Assembly: GCF_026191475.2 (NCBI RefSeq)
Contig: NZ_JAOSLC020000002.1
Location: forward strand, 706,001-770,000
Reading direction: 5' to 3'
DNA: 64,000 bases
Origin: Polaribacter ponticola
GTDB lineage: Bacteria; Bacteroidota; Bacteroidia; Flavobacteriales; Flavobacteriaceae
A program made the position numbers and the translations under genes. The notes beneath the pieces are model-generated. The model ran no database searches and was not told where the DNA came from. It was given only the letters and a program-made list of their open reading frames with translations. Positions 1 to 8,156 of this stretch are shown here, piece by piece (the first letter of the stretch is position 1; each line of letters opens with the position of its first letter).

Positions 1-1069
1 GTTTCTCTGCAAAAGGCACTTCAATCACTTGTTGATGCTGTAACATAAGCAATCCTAACTCTAAATTTAACATACCAGATGCTCCGAAAGTATGACCTAT
101 TTTCCATTTATTAGTTGTTAAAAATGGTTGATTACTAACAAAAACTTTTTTTATAGCATTTATTTCTGATTGGTCTCCTTTTATAGTTCCTGGTACATGC
201 ATTATAATTGCATCAATTTCATCTGGATTAGTTTCACCTAAAGCCTTTTTCATAGATTTCTGAAAGCAAATTGCTTCAGTCGATATAGAAGTATTATGTT
301 TTAAAACCTCTGTTGCAAAACCAATACCAGAAATTGTAGCTATTGCATTTTCTACAACTCCTTTTTCTAAACAGATTGCTGCTGCACCTTCACCCAAAAC
401 CATGGTGTTTTGTTTCTTTTCTAAATCGAAAGATTTACAAGGAAACTCATCTTTGTTTTTTGCGTACACTTTTAATGCTTGCATTTGAGCAATTGTAAAA
501 TTGGTTAATGCAGCTTCACTTCCACCAACTAAAAACTTTTCTGACATTCCAGAGTTTATCCAAGCAACTCCATTTAATAAAGAATGTAAAGCTGTAGAAC
601 AGGTTATTGAATGTGATACTTCTGGTCCAGATGTTTGTAGATCGTGTGCAACCCAAGAAGAAATATTTCCTAAAGTTGTGGTTGGCGAACTTAATGTTGA
701 TGACCTTTGCGTTTCTAAAAACTCTTTGTGATATTTTTCAAACAAAGTGGTCGCTCCTCTAGAAGAACCAAAATTTACACCGAAATTACCTTCTGATTTC
801 CATTTTGCATTTTTTACGGCTTCTCTAGAAACATAAATGGCAAATAAAACTGAATCATCTAGATTTCTGTATTTTAAATCTAACTTTCTTAACTCATTTA
901 TTATTTGCTGATTTTCTGCTGAAAGCTGCCCTACAAAAACAGATTTACCATTCACTTCTTTTTCTGACAGAAAATGATTGTTTAATAAATAGTTGCTCCA
1001 AATTTCTTCAGAATTATTTCCTAATGCAGAAATGGATGCAAATGATGTTATAGAAATTGGTTGATTCAT
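1..1069 (-). CDS. Beta-ketoacyl synthase beside bioA (3' end outside window)
   Basis: The minus-strand frame is open from an ATG at 1067-1069 to the window edge (356 codons), so the C-terminus is missing. The thiolase-fold triad of KAS I/II enzymes is visible: Cys157 in ITCSTALHSL, His291 in MHVPGTIKGDQSE (a variant of the usual HGTGT motif) and His326 in GHTFGASG. These enzymes join malonyl-ACP to an acyl chain by decarboxylative condensation. It lies 157 bp downstream of bioA on the same strand, so a role in making the pimeloyl chain for biotin is a reasonable inference, not shown. General fatty-acid or polyketide synthesis is the alternative. Family assignment is sure; the pathway is not. 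Confidence 0.85.
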   Translation of the reverse strand, partial: MNQPISITSFASISALGNNSEEIWSNYLLNNHFLSEKEVNGKSVFVGQLSAENQQIINELRKLDLKYRNLDDSVLFAIYVSREAVKNAKWKSEGNFGVNFGSSRGATTLFEKYHKEFLETQRSSTLSSPTTTLGNISSWVAHDLQTSGPEVSHSITCSTALHSLLNGVAWINSGMSEKFLVGGSEAALTNFTIAQMQALKVYAKNKDEFPCKSFDLEKKQNTMVLGEGAAAICLEKGVVENAIATISGIGFATEVLKHNTSISTEAICFQKSMKKALGETNPDEIDAIIMHVPGTIKGDQSEINAIKKVFVSNQPFLTTNKWKIGHTFGASGMLNLELGLLMLQHQQVIEVPFAEK

Positions 1070-1093
1070 AATTTGCCACAAAGATAGGTTTTC

Positions 1094-1226
1094 GCGTTAA
1101 GGATTGAAGCATTGTTGGAGCTCATTTTTGTTGTTTTTCAACAAAAATAGCGACTGCTGAAAGCCTGACTTTTTTTAATCTAAAAATTTTTATTTCAAAA
1201 CTTTTAGATTAAAAAAAGGGAACGCC
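1094..1226. repeat. Dispersed structured repeat (family D) between bioA and the ketosynthase
   Basis: This spacer holds two strong hairpins: 1124-1133 pairs with 1139-1148 (10 bp) and 1169-1185 pairs with 1202-1218 (17 bp, perfect). It starts GCGTTAAGGATTGAAGC and ends GGGAACGCCC. From memory this resembles short structured repeats scattered through Bacteroidota intergenic regions. A degenerate piece (GGATGCCGTTTCAAAT) recurs near 57770. It abuts the bioA stop and may act as terminator or mRNA-stability element. Confidence 0.55.
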
Positions 1227-2492
1227 CTAAACAATCTCTAAACTCTCTTCAATAGTTTTGTACACTTTTTCCAACTCTTTTTTGGAAACAATAAAAGGAA
1301 CTTGAATGTAAATTGTGTTGCCTAAAGGACGTAAAAAAACACCTCTATCCATAAAAAACTTTAAAAGTTTATCTCTTAAACCTCCATATCTTTCTGAGTT
1401 TGTATCTAAATCTAAGGCAAAAATTACACCTTGAGAACGTGCTTTTTTTACTTTTGGATGTTTAACAATATGCTCTAAAAATTGTTTATGTGAAGCTGAA
1501 ATTGTTTTAATATTTTGTTGAATTTCGTCTGTTTGCAACAATTCTATTGCTGCATTTGCAGCAGCACAAGCAATAGGATTTGCAGAATAGGTGTGACAAT
1601 GGAAAAAGCCTTTTGACATTTCATTACTTAAAAAAGCTTTGTAAATTTTTTCTGTACAAGAGGTAATTGCCATTGGCACTAAACCTGCAGTTAAGGCTTT
1701 GCTTAAACAAATAATATCTGGTTTTGTTTCGATAAAATCGGAAGCAAAATTGCTACCTGTTTTTCCAAAACCTGTCATAACCTCATCTGCAATTGTTAGA
1801 ATATTATTCGCTTTACAAAATTTTAAAATTTCATTTAAACCTTTTGCGTTGTGAATTTTCATTCCTGCAGCTCCTTGAATTATTGGTTCATAGACAAAAC
1901 CTGCAATATTATTTTCTGCAATTATTTGTGCTAATTGCTCTAAAATTTCTTCGTGATTTTCTCCATTTGGAGTTGGAATTCTTTTTACATCCATTAAAAA
2001 ATTTTCAAAAGGACCATTGTAAACGGATAATCCTGAAACTGACATTGCACCAAAAGTATCTCCATGAAAACCGTTTTCGAAAGCAATAAAAGTGCTACGT
2101 TTTTGATCTAAATTAAAATAGTATTGCAATGCCATTTTAATTCCTGCTTCTACTGCAGTAGATCCATTATCATTAAAGAAAATTCTATTTTGTCCTTTAG
2201 GTAATATCTTAATTAATTCTTCTGATAATTTTACAGCAGGTTCATGCGTAAAATCGCTAAACATTATTTGATCTAATGTTTGCATTTGTTTGTGAACTTT
2301 ATCGATTATAAAATCGTTACAATGCCCAAACATACAGGTATACCAAGATGAAATTGCATCTATATATTCGTTACCATTTTCATCTGTTAACATACATCCT
2401 TTTGCTTTTACAATTGCCAAACTTTCTGGATGTGTTTGGTGTTGTTTTAATGGATGCCAAAGGTGATTTTTATCTCTTTCTTTTAATGTCAT
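1227..2492 (-). CDS. bioA: Adenosylmethionine-8-amino-7-oxononanoate aminotransferase
   Basis: BioA moves an amino group from S-adenosylmethionine to 8-amino-7-oxononanoate, giving 7,8-diaminononanoate, the third step of biotin ring assembly. The 421-residue length fits the class III PLP aminotransferase family. The substrate motif SSWYTCMFGH lies near residue 48, the PLP-phosphate region DNGSTAVEAG near 108, ADEVMTGFGKTG near 235, and the PLP lysine is K265 in CLSKALTAG. The ketosynthase follows on the same strand, and umuC lies just upstream, separated only by a palindromic repeat. bioF and bioD are on the opposite strand beyond umuC. Confidence 0.95.
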   Translation of the reverse strand: MTLKERDKNHLWHPLKQHQTHPESLAIVKAKGCMLTDENGNEYIDAISSWYTCMFGHCNDFIIDKVHKQMQTLDQIMFSDFTHEPAVKLSEELIKILPKGQNRIFFNDNGSTAVEAGIKMALQYYFNLDQKRSTFIAFENGFHGDTFGAMSVSGLSVYNGPFENFLMDVKRIPTPNGENHEEILEQLAQIIAENNIAGFVYEPIIQGAAGMKIHNAKGLNEILKFCKANNILTIADEVMTGFGKTGSNFASDFIETKPDIICLSKALTAGLVPMAITSCTEKIYKAFLSNEMSKGFFHCHTYSANPIACAAANAAIELLQTDEIQQNIKTISASHKQFLEHIVKHPKVKKARSQGVIFALDLDTNSERYGGLRDKLLKFFMDRGVFLRPLGNTIYIQVPFIVSKKELEKVYKTIEESLEIV

Positions 2493-2512
2493 TATTATTT
2501 TCTTATGTAATT

Positions 2513-2569
2513 CTGAACTTGTTTCAGAATCTCATTATTTATTCTTATACGACCCTGAAACAAGTTCAG
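2513..2569. repeat. Inverted repeat (family A) at the end of umuC
   Basis: CTGAACTTGTTTCAG at 2513-2527 and its exact reverse complement at 2555-2569 form a 15-bp hairpin with a 27-nt loop. The umuC stop codon lies in the loop, so one arm is translated as the umuC tail. A single arm recurs at 59830-59844. It may also serve as a terminator between umuC and bioA. Confidence 0.7.
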
Positions 2570-3830
2570 GGTGACATTTCACAACTAAAATTTCATTAAT
2601 ATTGGTTGTGAATTTAGGTGATAATCTTTCTTGACGCATTTTCCAAGTACGTTTTAAATCTTGATTTCCTAACTTAATTTTATCTGCTTTGTATTTTTTA
2701 TTCAATCCATCTATTGCAGACATTAGTGGTTTGTGCTTTGGATTTTCGCGCGTAAATAAATTTAACTGAAAATTATTATTTGGCACTAACCCTGTTACAA
2801 TAACTCCTGCTCTTTTATATTTAACACCAGCTCTAAAAATTGTTTTTACAGCTTCTACTGCTGCACTTGAAATTGTTAATGTAGAATCTGTTGGATAGGA
2901 AAAAACTACTGTTTTACTCTCTCTATGTTGCTGTAAATCTTTCTTATGTCTATCACTAGACAATTGTATAATTAACATGTGACAACTCGATTTTTGAGCA
3001 CGTAATTTTTCTGCACAACTTGCTGCAAACGTAGAAATTCGTTCTTTAACATTCTCTATATCAGAATACGTATATTCAAAACTTCTAGTTGTTGCAATCA
3101 TTTTTTTTGATGATACTTCTTCTAACGGAATTTTAGAAATGCCTTGTAAATCTTTTTGCAAACGCCATTCTACAATAGAGAAATTTTGTAAAACCCAATC
3201 GCTTGATAATTGTGTAAAATCGTAAGCTGTTTGTACACCTTTTGCTTGTAAACGTTTTTTTAAACGACTTCCAATTCCCCAAACATTGCCAATTTTTGTC
3301 CACTTTAATGCTTTTATTCTGTTTTCATCAGAATCAATTATACAAATTCCTTTAGATTGTTTTAAGTTAGAACGTGCAATTTTATTTGCAACTTTACTCA
3401 ATGCTTTTGTTGGTGCAATACCTACACAAGTTGGTATGCCTGTCCATTTTAAAATTCTACTTCTAATTTTAATAGCATAATCTGTTAAATTATAATTTTC
3501 AAAACCTTCTAATTTTAAAAAAGATTCATCAATAGAATACACTTCTACATCTGGAGAAAAATCTGCTAAAATATTCATAACTCTTGCACTCATATCTCCA
3601 TATAAAGGATAATTTGAAGACAAAACTGTAATATTATTTTCTTTGCAAAACTGTTCCCATTTAAAAATTGGTGCTCCAAAAGGCAGTTGAATTTTCTTTG
3701 CTTCATCGCTCATAGAAATAACACAACCATCATTATTGCTTAAAATAGCAACAGGTTTTCCTTGTAAATTCGGATTAAAAACCCGTTCACAAGAAGCATA
3801 AAAATTATTACAATCTACCAGTGCAAACAT
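2535..3830 (-). CDS. umuC: Y-family DNA polymerase V catalytic subunit UmuC
   Basis: UmuC is the error-prone polymerase of SOS mutagenesis and works with processed UmuD. The N-terminus MFALVDCNNFYASCERVF is the classic Y-family palm start, and the catalytic pair D101-E102 sits in VYSIDESFLKL. A helix-hairpin-helix region near residue 175 (IGNVWGIGSRL) and the C-terminal little-finger domain follow. Length 431 is slightly above the usual 420 or so because the last dozen residues (CHPELVSGSYKNK) are translated from the family A repeat. umuD is not adjacent: it lies 2.3 kb away on the other strand beyond the biotin genes. Confidence 0.95.
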   Translation of the reverse strand: MFALVDCNNFYASCERVFNPNLQGKPVAILSNNDGCVISMSDEAKKIQLPFGAPIFKWEQFCKENNITVLSSNYPLYGDMSARVMNILADFSPDVEVYSIDESFLKLEGFENYNLTDYAIKIRSRILKWTGIPTCVGIAPTKALSKVANKIARSNLKQSKGICIIDSDENRIKALKWTKIGNVWGIGSRLKKRLQAKGVQTAYDFTQLSSDWVLQNFSIVEWRLQKDLQGISKIPLEEVSSKKMIATTRSFEYTYSDIENVKERISTFAASCAEKLRAQKSSCHMLIIQLSSDRHKKDLQQHRESKTVVFSYPTDSTLTISSAAVEAVKTIFRAGVKYKRAGVIVTGLVPNNNFQLNLFTRENPKHKPLMSAIDGLNKKYKADKIKLGNQDLKRTWKMRQERLSPKFTTNINEILVVKCHPELVSGSYKNK

Positions 3831-3854
3831 AACAGTAAAGGTATATAATTTTGC

Positions 3855-3862
3855 TATTTTTG
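3855..3862 (+). promoter_or_regulatory. TAnnTTTG promoter box for bioF
   Basis: TATTTTTG matches the Bacteroidota -7 consensus TAnnTTTG. It ends only 2 nt before the first bioF ATG, so the transcript would start at or near the start codon (leaderless), or the second ATG at 3868 is used. No clear upstream TTG element is visible. Confidence 0.4.
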
Positions 3863-3864
3863 TA

Positions 3865-5045
3865 ATGATGAATTTACCAAAGAAGTTAACAAAAAAATTA
3901 AAATTGCGTGAAGAAAAGAATTCTTTACGAACTTTAAAAACACCTTCTAATTTGGTTGATTTTTCTTCTAATGATTACTTAGGTTTTGCAAAATCATCGG
4001 TAATTTTTGACAAAACACATCAGTTTTTGGTTGATAAAAATAGCAAACAAAATGGAGCTACAGGCAGCAGATTATTGTCTGGAAATCATCAATTATATAG
4101 AGAATTAGAGAATTTTTTAAGTAATTTTCATCTAACTGAATCTGCAACCATTTTTAACTCTGGTTATGATGCAAATATTGGTTTTTTTTCTGCTGTTCCA
4201 CAAAGAGGAGATATCATTTTATATGATGAATTTATTCACGCTTCTATAAGAGATGGAATAAAATTGAGTAATGCTAAAGCTTTTAAGTTTTCGCATAATG
4301 ATTTGGATTCTTTAGAAGAAAAAATTTTACGTTATTCTGATCTGTCGACTGCGCTCGAGGAGACATCTAAATTTAAAAATACAGTTTACGTTGTTACAGA
4401 ATCTGTTTTTTCTATGGATGGAGATTCTCCAAGTTTAGAAAAAATATCAAAAATTTGTAAAAAAAACAACGCTTTTTTAATTGTTGATGAAGCGCATGCA
4501 GTTGGTGTTTTTGGTAAAAATGGGGTTGGAATTGTACAAGAAGTAAACCTCCAAAACGATGTTTTTGCAAGAATAATTACATTTGGAAAAGCCCTTGGTT
4601 GTCATGGAGCAGCTATTCTAGGAAGTAAAGAATTGCAAAAATATTTAATCAATTTTGCTCGAAGTTTTATTTATACAACTGGTCTATCTCCTCATTCTTT
4701 AGCAACTATTAAAGTTGCTTATACTGAGATGATAAAACAAACTCAGGATGATAAAATCTGTTTATTTGAAAATATTCAATATTTTAAATCTGAAGTAAAA
4801 AGAAACCACTTAAACTCTTTTTTATTGAAAGTGACTCTGCAATACATTGTTGTTTAATTTCTGGTAACGAAAAAGTAAAATCTATATCAGAAAAATTACA
4901 ACATAAAGGTTTCGATGTAAAAGCCATTTTATCGCCAACTGTTAAAGAAAATCAAGAACGTTTGCGTTTTTGTTTGCATAGCTATAATTCTAAAAAAGAA
5001 ATTAGTGATGTTTTGGAGTTAATAAATAATATTATGAATAATTAA
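3865..5045 (+). pseudogene. bioF: 8-amino-7-oxononanoate synthase BioF, frame broken once
   Basis: BioF condenses pimeloyl-ACP or -CoA with alanine (PLP enzyme) to give 8-amino-7-oxononanoate. The first frame (330 codons to 4857) carries the core, including SSNDYLG, TGSRLLSGNH, DEAHAVGVFG and the PLP-lysine region ITFGKALGCHG. After the T6 run at 4818-4823 the family C-terminus continues in the -1 frame (SDSAIHCCLISGN ... LSPTVKENQERLRFCLHSY) to the stop at 5043-5045. One added T gives about 393 residues, the family size. The site reads T TTT TTA, a -1 slippery heptamer. A family B repeat is translated inside the gene at 4345-4358, giving an extra segment near SDLSTALEETS. Sequence error, decay or slippage are possible. 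Confidence 0.85.
4345..4358. repeat. Family B repeat core inside bioF
   Basis: TCGACTGCGCTCGA, flanked by GATCTG and GGAGACAT. The same 14-mer occurs at 9576-9589 and, reversed, at 62519-62532. Here it lies in frame within bioF and appears to lengthen a surface segment before the conserved VYVVTESVFSMDGD block. Confidence 0.65.
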
Positions 5046-5051
5046 AAGTGA

Positions 5052-5546
5052 ATGAAAAAAGAAGTTTTAATTATTTTAGGATCTCCGAATTCACCAAAAG
5101 GAGAATTAACCACCATTTCAAAACAACGATTAAATTATTGTAAAAAAATATTTAAAGAAGATATGATGGTTCTTTGTACTGGAGGAAATGGAGCACATTT
5201 TAATATTGCAGAGAAAGCCCATGCATACTACACTAAAAATTATTTGATAAAAAAAGGCATCTCGGATACATTTTTTTTAGACTTTGCTTTATCACAAAAT
5301 ACAGTTGAAGATGCTGTAAAATCTAAAGAAATATTATTAAAAACGGATAACATTTCATCATTAAGAATAATTACTTCTGATTATCATTTAGAACGCGTAA
5401 AACTAATTTTTAATGAAATTTTAAGCGACTATAAAATGAAGTTTGTTGGACTAAAAAGTAATCTTACTAAAGAAGAGCATACTGCATTAATTAATCATGA
5501 GCATAAAGCAATTGAAGGAATTATAAAAAACGGATTATATTACTAA
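5052..5546 (+). CDS. YdcF/ElyC-like DUF218 family protein
   Basis: The 164-residue protein shows the DUF218 pattern: a first strand VLIILGSPNSPKG, then LCTGGNGAHFN near residue 56, a region SQNTVEDAVKSKEIL near 94, and LRIITSDYHLERVKLIF near 117. The function of this family is poorly defined; some members (ElyC, SanA) affect envelope integrity. No signal peptide or membrane segment is seen, so it is probably cytoplasmic. It sits 6 nt after the restored bioF stop and 2 nt before bioD, so it is in the biotin operon. A link to biotin synthesis is suggested by position only. Confidence 0.75.
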   Translation: MKKEVLIILGSPNSPKGELTTISKQRLNYCKKIFKEDMMVLCTGGNGAHFNIAEKAHAYYTKNYLIKKGISDTFFLDFALSQNTVEDAVKSKEILLKTDNISSLRIITSDYHLERVKLIFNEILSDYKMKFVGLKSNLTKEEHTALINHEHKAIEGIIKNGLYY

Positions 5547-5548
5547 AT

Positions 5549-6166
5549 ATGCAAAATCAAAAAAAATACTTTATCACCGGAATTTCTACAGAAGTTGGTA
5601 AAACAGTTGCAGCAGCAATTGTAACAGAAGCTTTAGAAGCAGATTACTGGAAACCTATACAAGCAGGAGAATTAGACAATTCTGACACGCATAAAGTTGA
5701 ACGATTTATTACAAACTCAAAATCTGTTTTTCATCAAAATTCGTATGCTTTAAAAACGCCTATGAGTCCGCATGCAGCAGCAGAAATAGATGGACTTACT
5801 ATCGATATAAAAAAAATTACAGCGCCAAAAACTGATAATCATTTGGTAATTGAAGGCGCAGGTGGTTTACTCGTTCCTTTAAATAATTCTAAAACAATTT
5901 TAGATATTATAAAACCAACATACAAAGTAATTGTAGTTTCTCGTCATTACCTAGGCAGTATAAATCATACCCTTTTAACTGTAAAACTTTTACAAGAAAA
6001 AGGCTTTGATGTTTCTATTATTTTTTCTGGTGATGAACACAAAACAACAGAAGAAATTATTAAAAAAATGACCAATGCAGTTATAATTGGTAGAATTGAA
6101 GAAGAACCTTATTTTGATAAAAATGTGATTAAAGAATATGCAGATTTATTTAAAGAAAAATTGTAA
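5549..6166 (+). CDS. bioD: Dethiobiotin synthetase
   Basis: BioD carboxylates 7,8-diaminononanoate with ATP to close the ureido ring of dethiobiotin. The P-loop variant GISTEVGKT begins at residue 10, the substrate lysine region DYWKPIQAGE follows near 32, HAAAEIDG lies near 74, and the Walker B-like VIEGAGGLLVPL near 99. Length 205 is normal. It is the last bio gene of the plus-strand block; bioB and bioC are not in this window. umuD follows after 12 nt and may be cotranscribed. Confidence 0.95.
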   Translation: MQNQKKYFITGISTEVGKTVAAAIVTEALEADYWKPIQAGELDNSDTHKVERFITNSKSVFHQNSYALKTPMSPHAAAEIDGLTIDIKKITAPKTDNHLVIEGAGGLLVPLNNSKTILDIIKPTYKVIVVSRHYLGSINHTLLTVKLLQEKGFDVSIIFSGDEHKTTEEIIKKMTNAVIIGRIEEEPYFDKNVIKEYADLFKEKL

Positions 6167-6178
6167 TTTGTAATCATA

Positions 6179-6613
6179 ATGGAATCTTCAAAAACACTTA
6201 CTTTTTTTACACCAAAAGCTTCATTAGGCAATGGCGCTATTTTAGTTGATGCCGGAATTTCTGCCGGTTTTCCTTCTCCTGCAGACGATTTTAGAGAAAC
6301 TAGAATTTCTTTAGACGATGAATTAATCCAAAATAAAGATGCTACTTTTTTTGCAAAAGTAAAAGGACAATCTATGATTGATGCTGGTTTAGACGATAAT
6401 GATTTGTTAGTAATCGATAGAAGTATTGAGCCTGCAAATAATAAAATTGCAGTTTGTTTTTTAGATGGAGAATTTACTGTAAAACGTTTACGAGTAGAAA
6501 AAAACGAAGTTTGGCTACAACCAGAAAACCCTAATTATCCTATTATAAACATCACAGAAGAGAATGATTTTGTTATTTGGGGTATTGTAACAAACGTTAT
6601 TAAAAAAGTATAA
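6179..6613 (+). CDS. umuD: UmuD, LexA-fold self-cleaving subunit of DNA polymerase V
   Basis: UmuD cleaves itself on RecA filaments, and UmuD' joins UmuC. The Ala29-Gly30 cleavage site is in ISAGFPSPADDF, the nucleophile Ser65 in VKGQSMIDAG, and the general base Lys102 in LDGEFTVKRL. Length 144 is typical. The gene directly follows bioD, while its partner umuC lies on the other strand beyond bioF, so the usual umuDC operon is split. No SOS box could be recognised by eye. Confidence 0.93.
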   Translation: MESSKTLTFFTPKASLGNGAILVDAGISAGFPSPADDFRETRISLDDELIQNKDATFFAKVKGQSMIDAGLDDNDLLVIDRSIEPANNKIAVCFLDGEFTVKRLRVEKNEVWLQPENPNYPIINITEENDFVIWGIVTNVIKKV

Positions 6614-6639
6614 AATTACCTTTTTTTAATATTTTATTA

Positions 6640-6667
6640 TTGTTTTTCGATAATTTTTATATATTTG
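6640..6667 (+). promoter_or_regulatory. Full Bacteroidota promoter TTG-N17-TATATTTG
   Basis: TTG at 6640-6642 and TATATTTG at 6660-6667 are separated by 17 nt, matching the flavobacterial -33/-7 consensus. It drives the cluster 6687-9387 and marks its separation from umuD. Confidence 0.6.
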
Positions 6668-6686
6668 CAATGTCAAATAAATAAAA

Positions 6687-7933
6687 ATGAATACTACAAA
6701 TACATTAGAAAAAAACTGGAGTAAGCTATTTAAAATAGTTTTTAGGTTTACGTTTAGCTACTTTATTTTATTTATTCTTTTACTTTTTTTAGCATTCTTC
6801 TTAGAAGCTCCTTTACGTTGGTTTGCAGATTCTATTCTTAATTGGGGAACTGACTTTAAAATGGAAAGTACTGGAAGTGGAGATAGAACTTTTGATTATG
6901 TAAGATTCGCTTTTACTATTATTTTAACCATTTTTACAACAATAATTTGGAGTTTTTTAGATAAAAAAAGAACTTCTTATAACTCATTACAGTATTGGTT
7001 TCAGGTTACTTTAAGAATATTCTTGTGTTTTGCTATGATTCTTTATGGTTTAGCAAAAGTGTTTAAAGGTCAGTTTGCAGATCCAAGTTTAGAATTATTA
7101 ATTCAAAATGTTGGCGAAATGTCTCCTATGGGTTTAGCTTGGACATTTATGGGGCATTCTATGTTTTATAATATTTTTACAGGTTCTTTAGAAATTATTG
7201 GAGGACTACTTTTACTAAATCGTAAAACAGTTTCTTTGGGTAGCTTCGTAATTTTAAGTGTTATGATTAATGTAGTTTTCATGAACTTTACTTATGATAT
7301 ACCTGTAAAATTATTTTCAATGCATTTGGTTTTAATGTCATTTTTATTATTGATGTCTGATGGAAAAAGATTTATACAATTTTTTATCAAAAATGAAAAT
7401 ATAGAAAAGCTACAGAACATCAACTATATAAAAAACAAATCTGTAATAAATATAATTAGCTTTTTAAAGAAAGCTCTCATTATAGTTTCTATTCTAATAA
7501 TAGTAATTCAATGCTTTGTTCATTTTAAAGCTACAGATCAACTTAGATCAAAATCAAAATTAAGAGGTATTTGGAAAACCGAACTTTTTGTAATGGAACA
7601 AGATACTTTAGCTCCTTTAACTACAGACTCTAAAAGATGGAAATATTTTATAATTGATTATAAAGAGAAAGCTGTTATTAAATTAATGAATGATACAATA
7701 AATCGTTATTCATTTCAAGAAAATATTGATACAGAAGAAATCGTTTTTAAAGGTTTAGAAGATTCTGTTTCTCAAAAATTTAAATATTCAATAGCCAATA
7801 AAAATGAACTAAAACTAGAAGGATTTTTAAACGGAAAAGAGCTAAAAATAGAACTAAAAAAATTCCTAAAACTAATTTTAGGCTTCTTAACAGAAAGTTT
7901 CATTGGGTAAATGAAACTACATATAATTATTAA
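6687..7933 (+). pseudogene. DoxX-like membrane protein, frame broken near the 3' end
   Basis: The protein has a first membrane helix near residues 17-40, then four or more helices between about 70 and 235. One, near LRIFLCFAMILYGLAKVF, resembles the DoxX family. A further helix lies near 255-275, followed by a soluble beta-rich C-terminal domain starting at GIWKTE. In the first frame the end is anomalous and stops at 7910. One extra A in the A7 run at 7856-7862 switches to a frame ending IPKTNFRLLNRKFHWVNET, stop 7931-7933, giving about 415 residues. The FHWVNE-type ending is, as I recall it, common in flavobacterial homologues. Function unknown; DoxX relatives are linked to redox membrane processes. 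Confidence 0.65.
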
Positions 7934-7946
7934 AATCGATAAAATT

Positions 7947-8153
7947 ATGGCTAATACTCCAGTTTCGAAACAAAGAACTATTAAAGGCAACAAACTAAAT
8001 TGTTTGGTTTGTAAAAACGATACTTTTTGGGAAAGGGAAACTTTAATGAATACAAAAAAAATGACTTTCTTTAAATTAGATTGGTTGAATAAAAAGGCAA
8101 AAAATTTTATTTGTAATAATTGTGGCCATGTACATTGGTTTTTAAATAAATAA
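7947..8153 (+). CDS. Small zinc-ribbon protein
   Basis: A 68-residue protein with two CxxC knuckles, CLVC near residue 19 and CNNC near residue 58, a pattern of zinc ribbons. An upstream in-frame ATG at 7911 overlaps the restored end of the preceding gene, so I chose the ATG at 7947 (MANTPVSKQ). Its small size suggests a nucleic-acid or protein adaptor. It lies between the DoxX-like gene and two DUF2975 genes. Confidence 0.7.
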   Translation: MANTPVSKQRTIKGNKLNCLVCKNDTFWERETLMNTKKMTFFKLDWLNKKAKNFICNNCGHVHWFLNK

Positions 8154-8156
8154 AAA

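Noticed and set aside
501..731. Plus-strand open frame of 76 codons
   Set aside because: It is antisense to the ketosynthase, which has a complete catalytic triad on the other strand.
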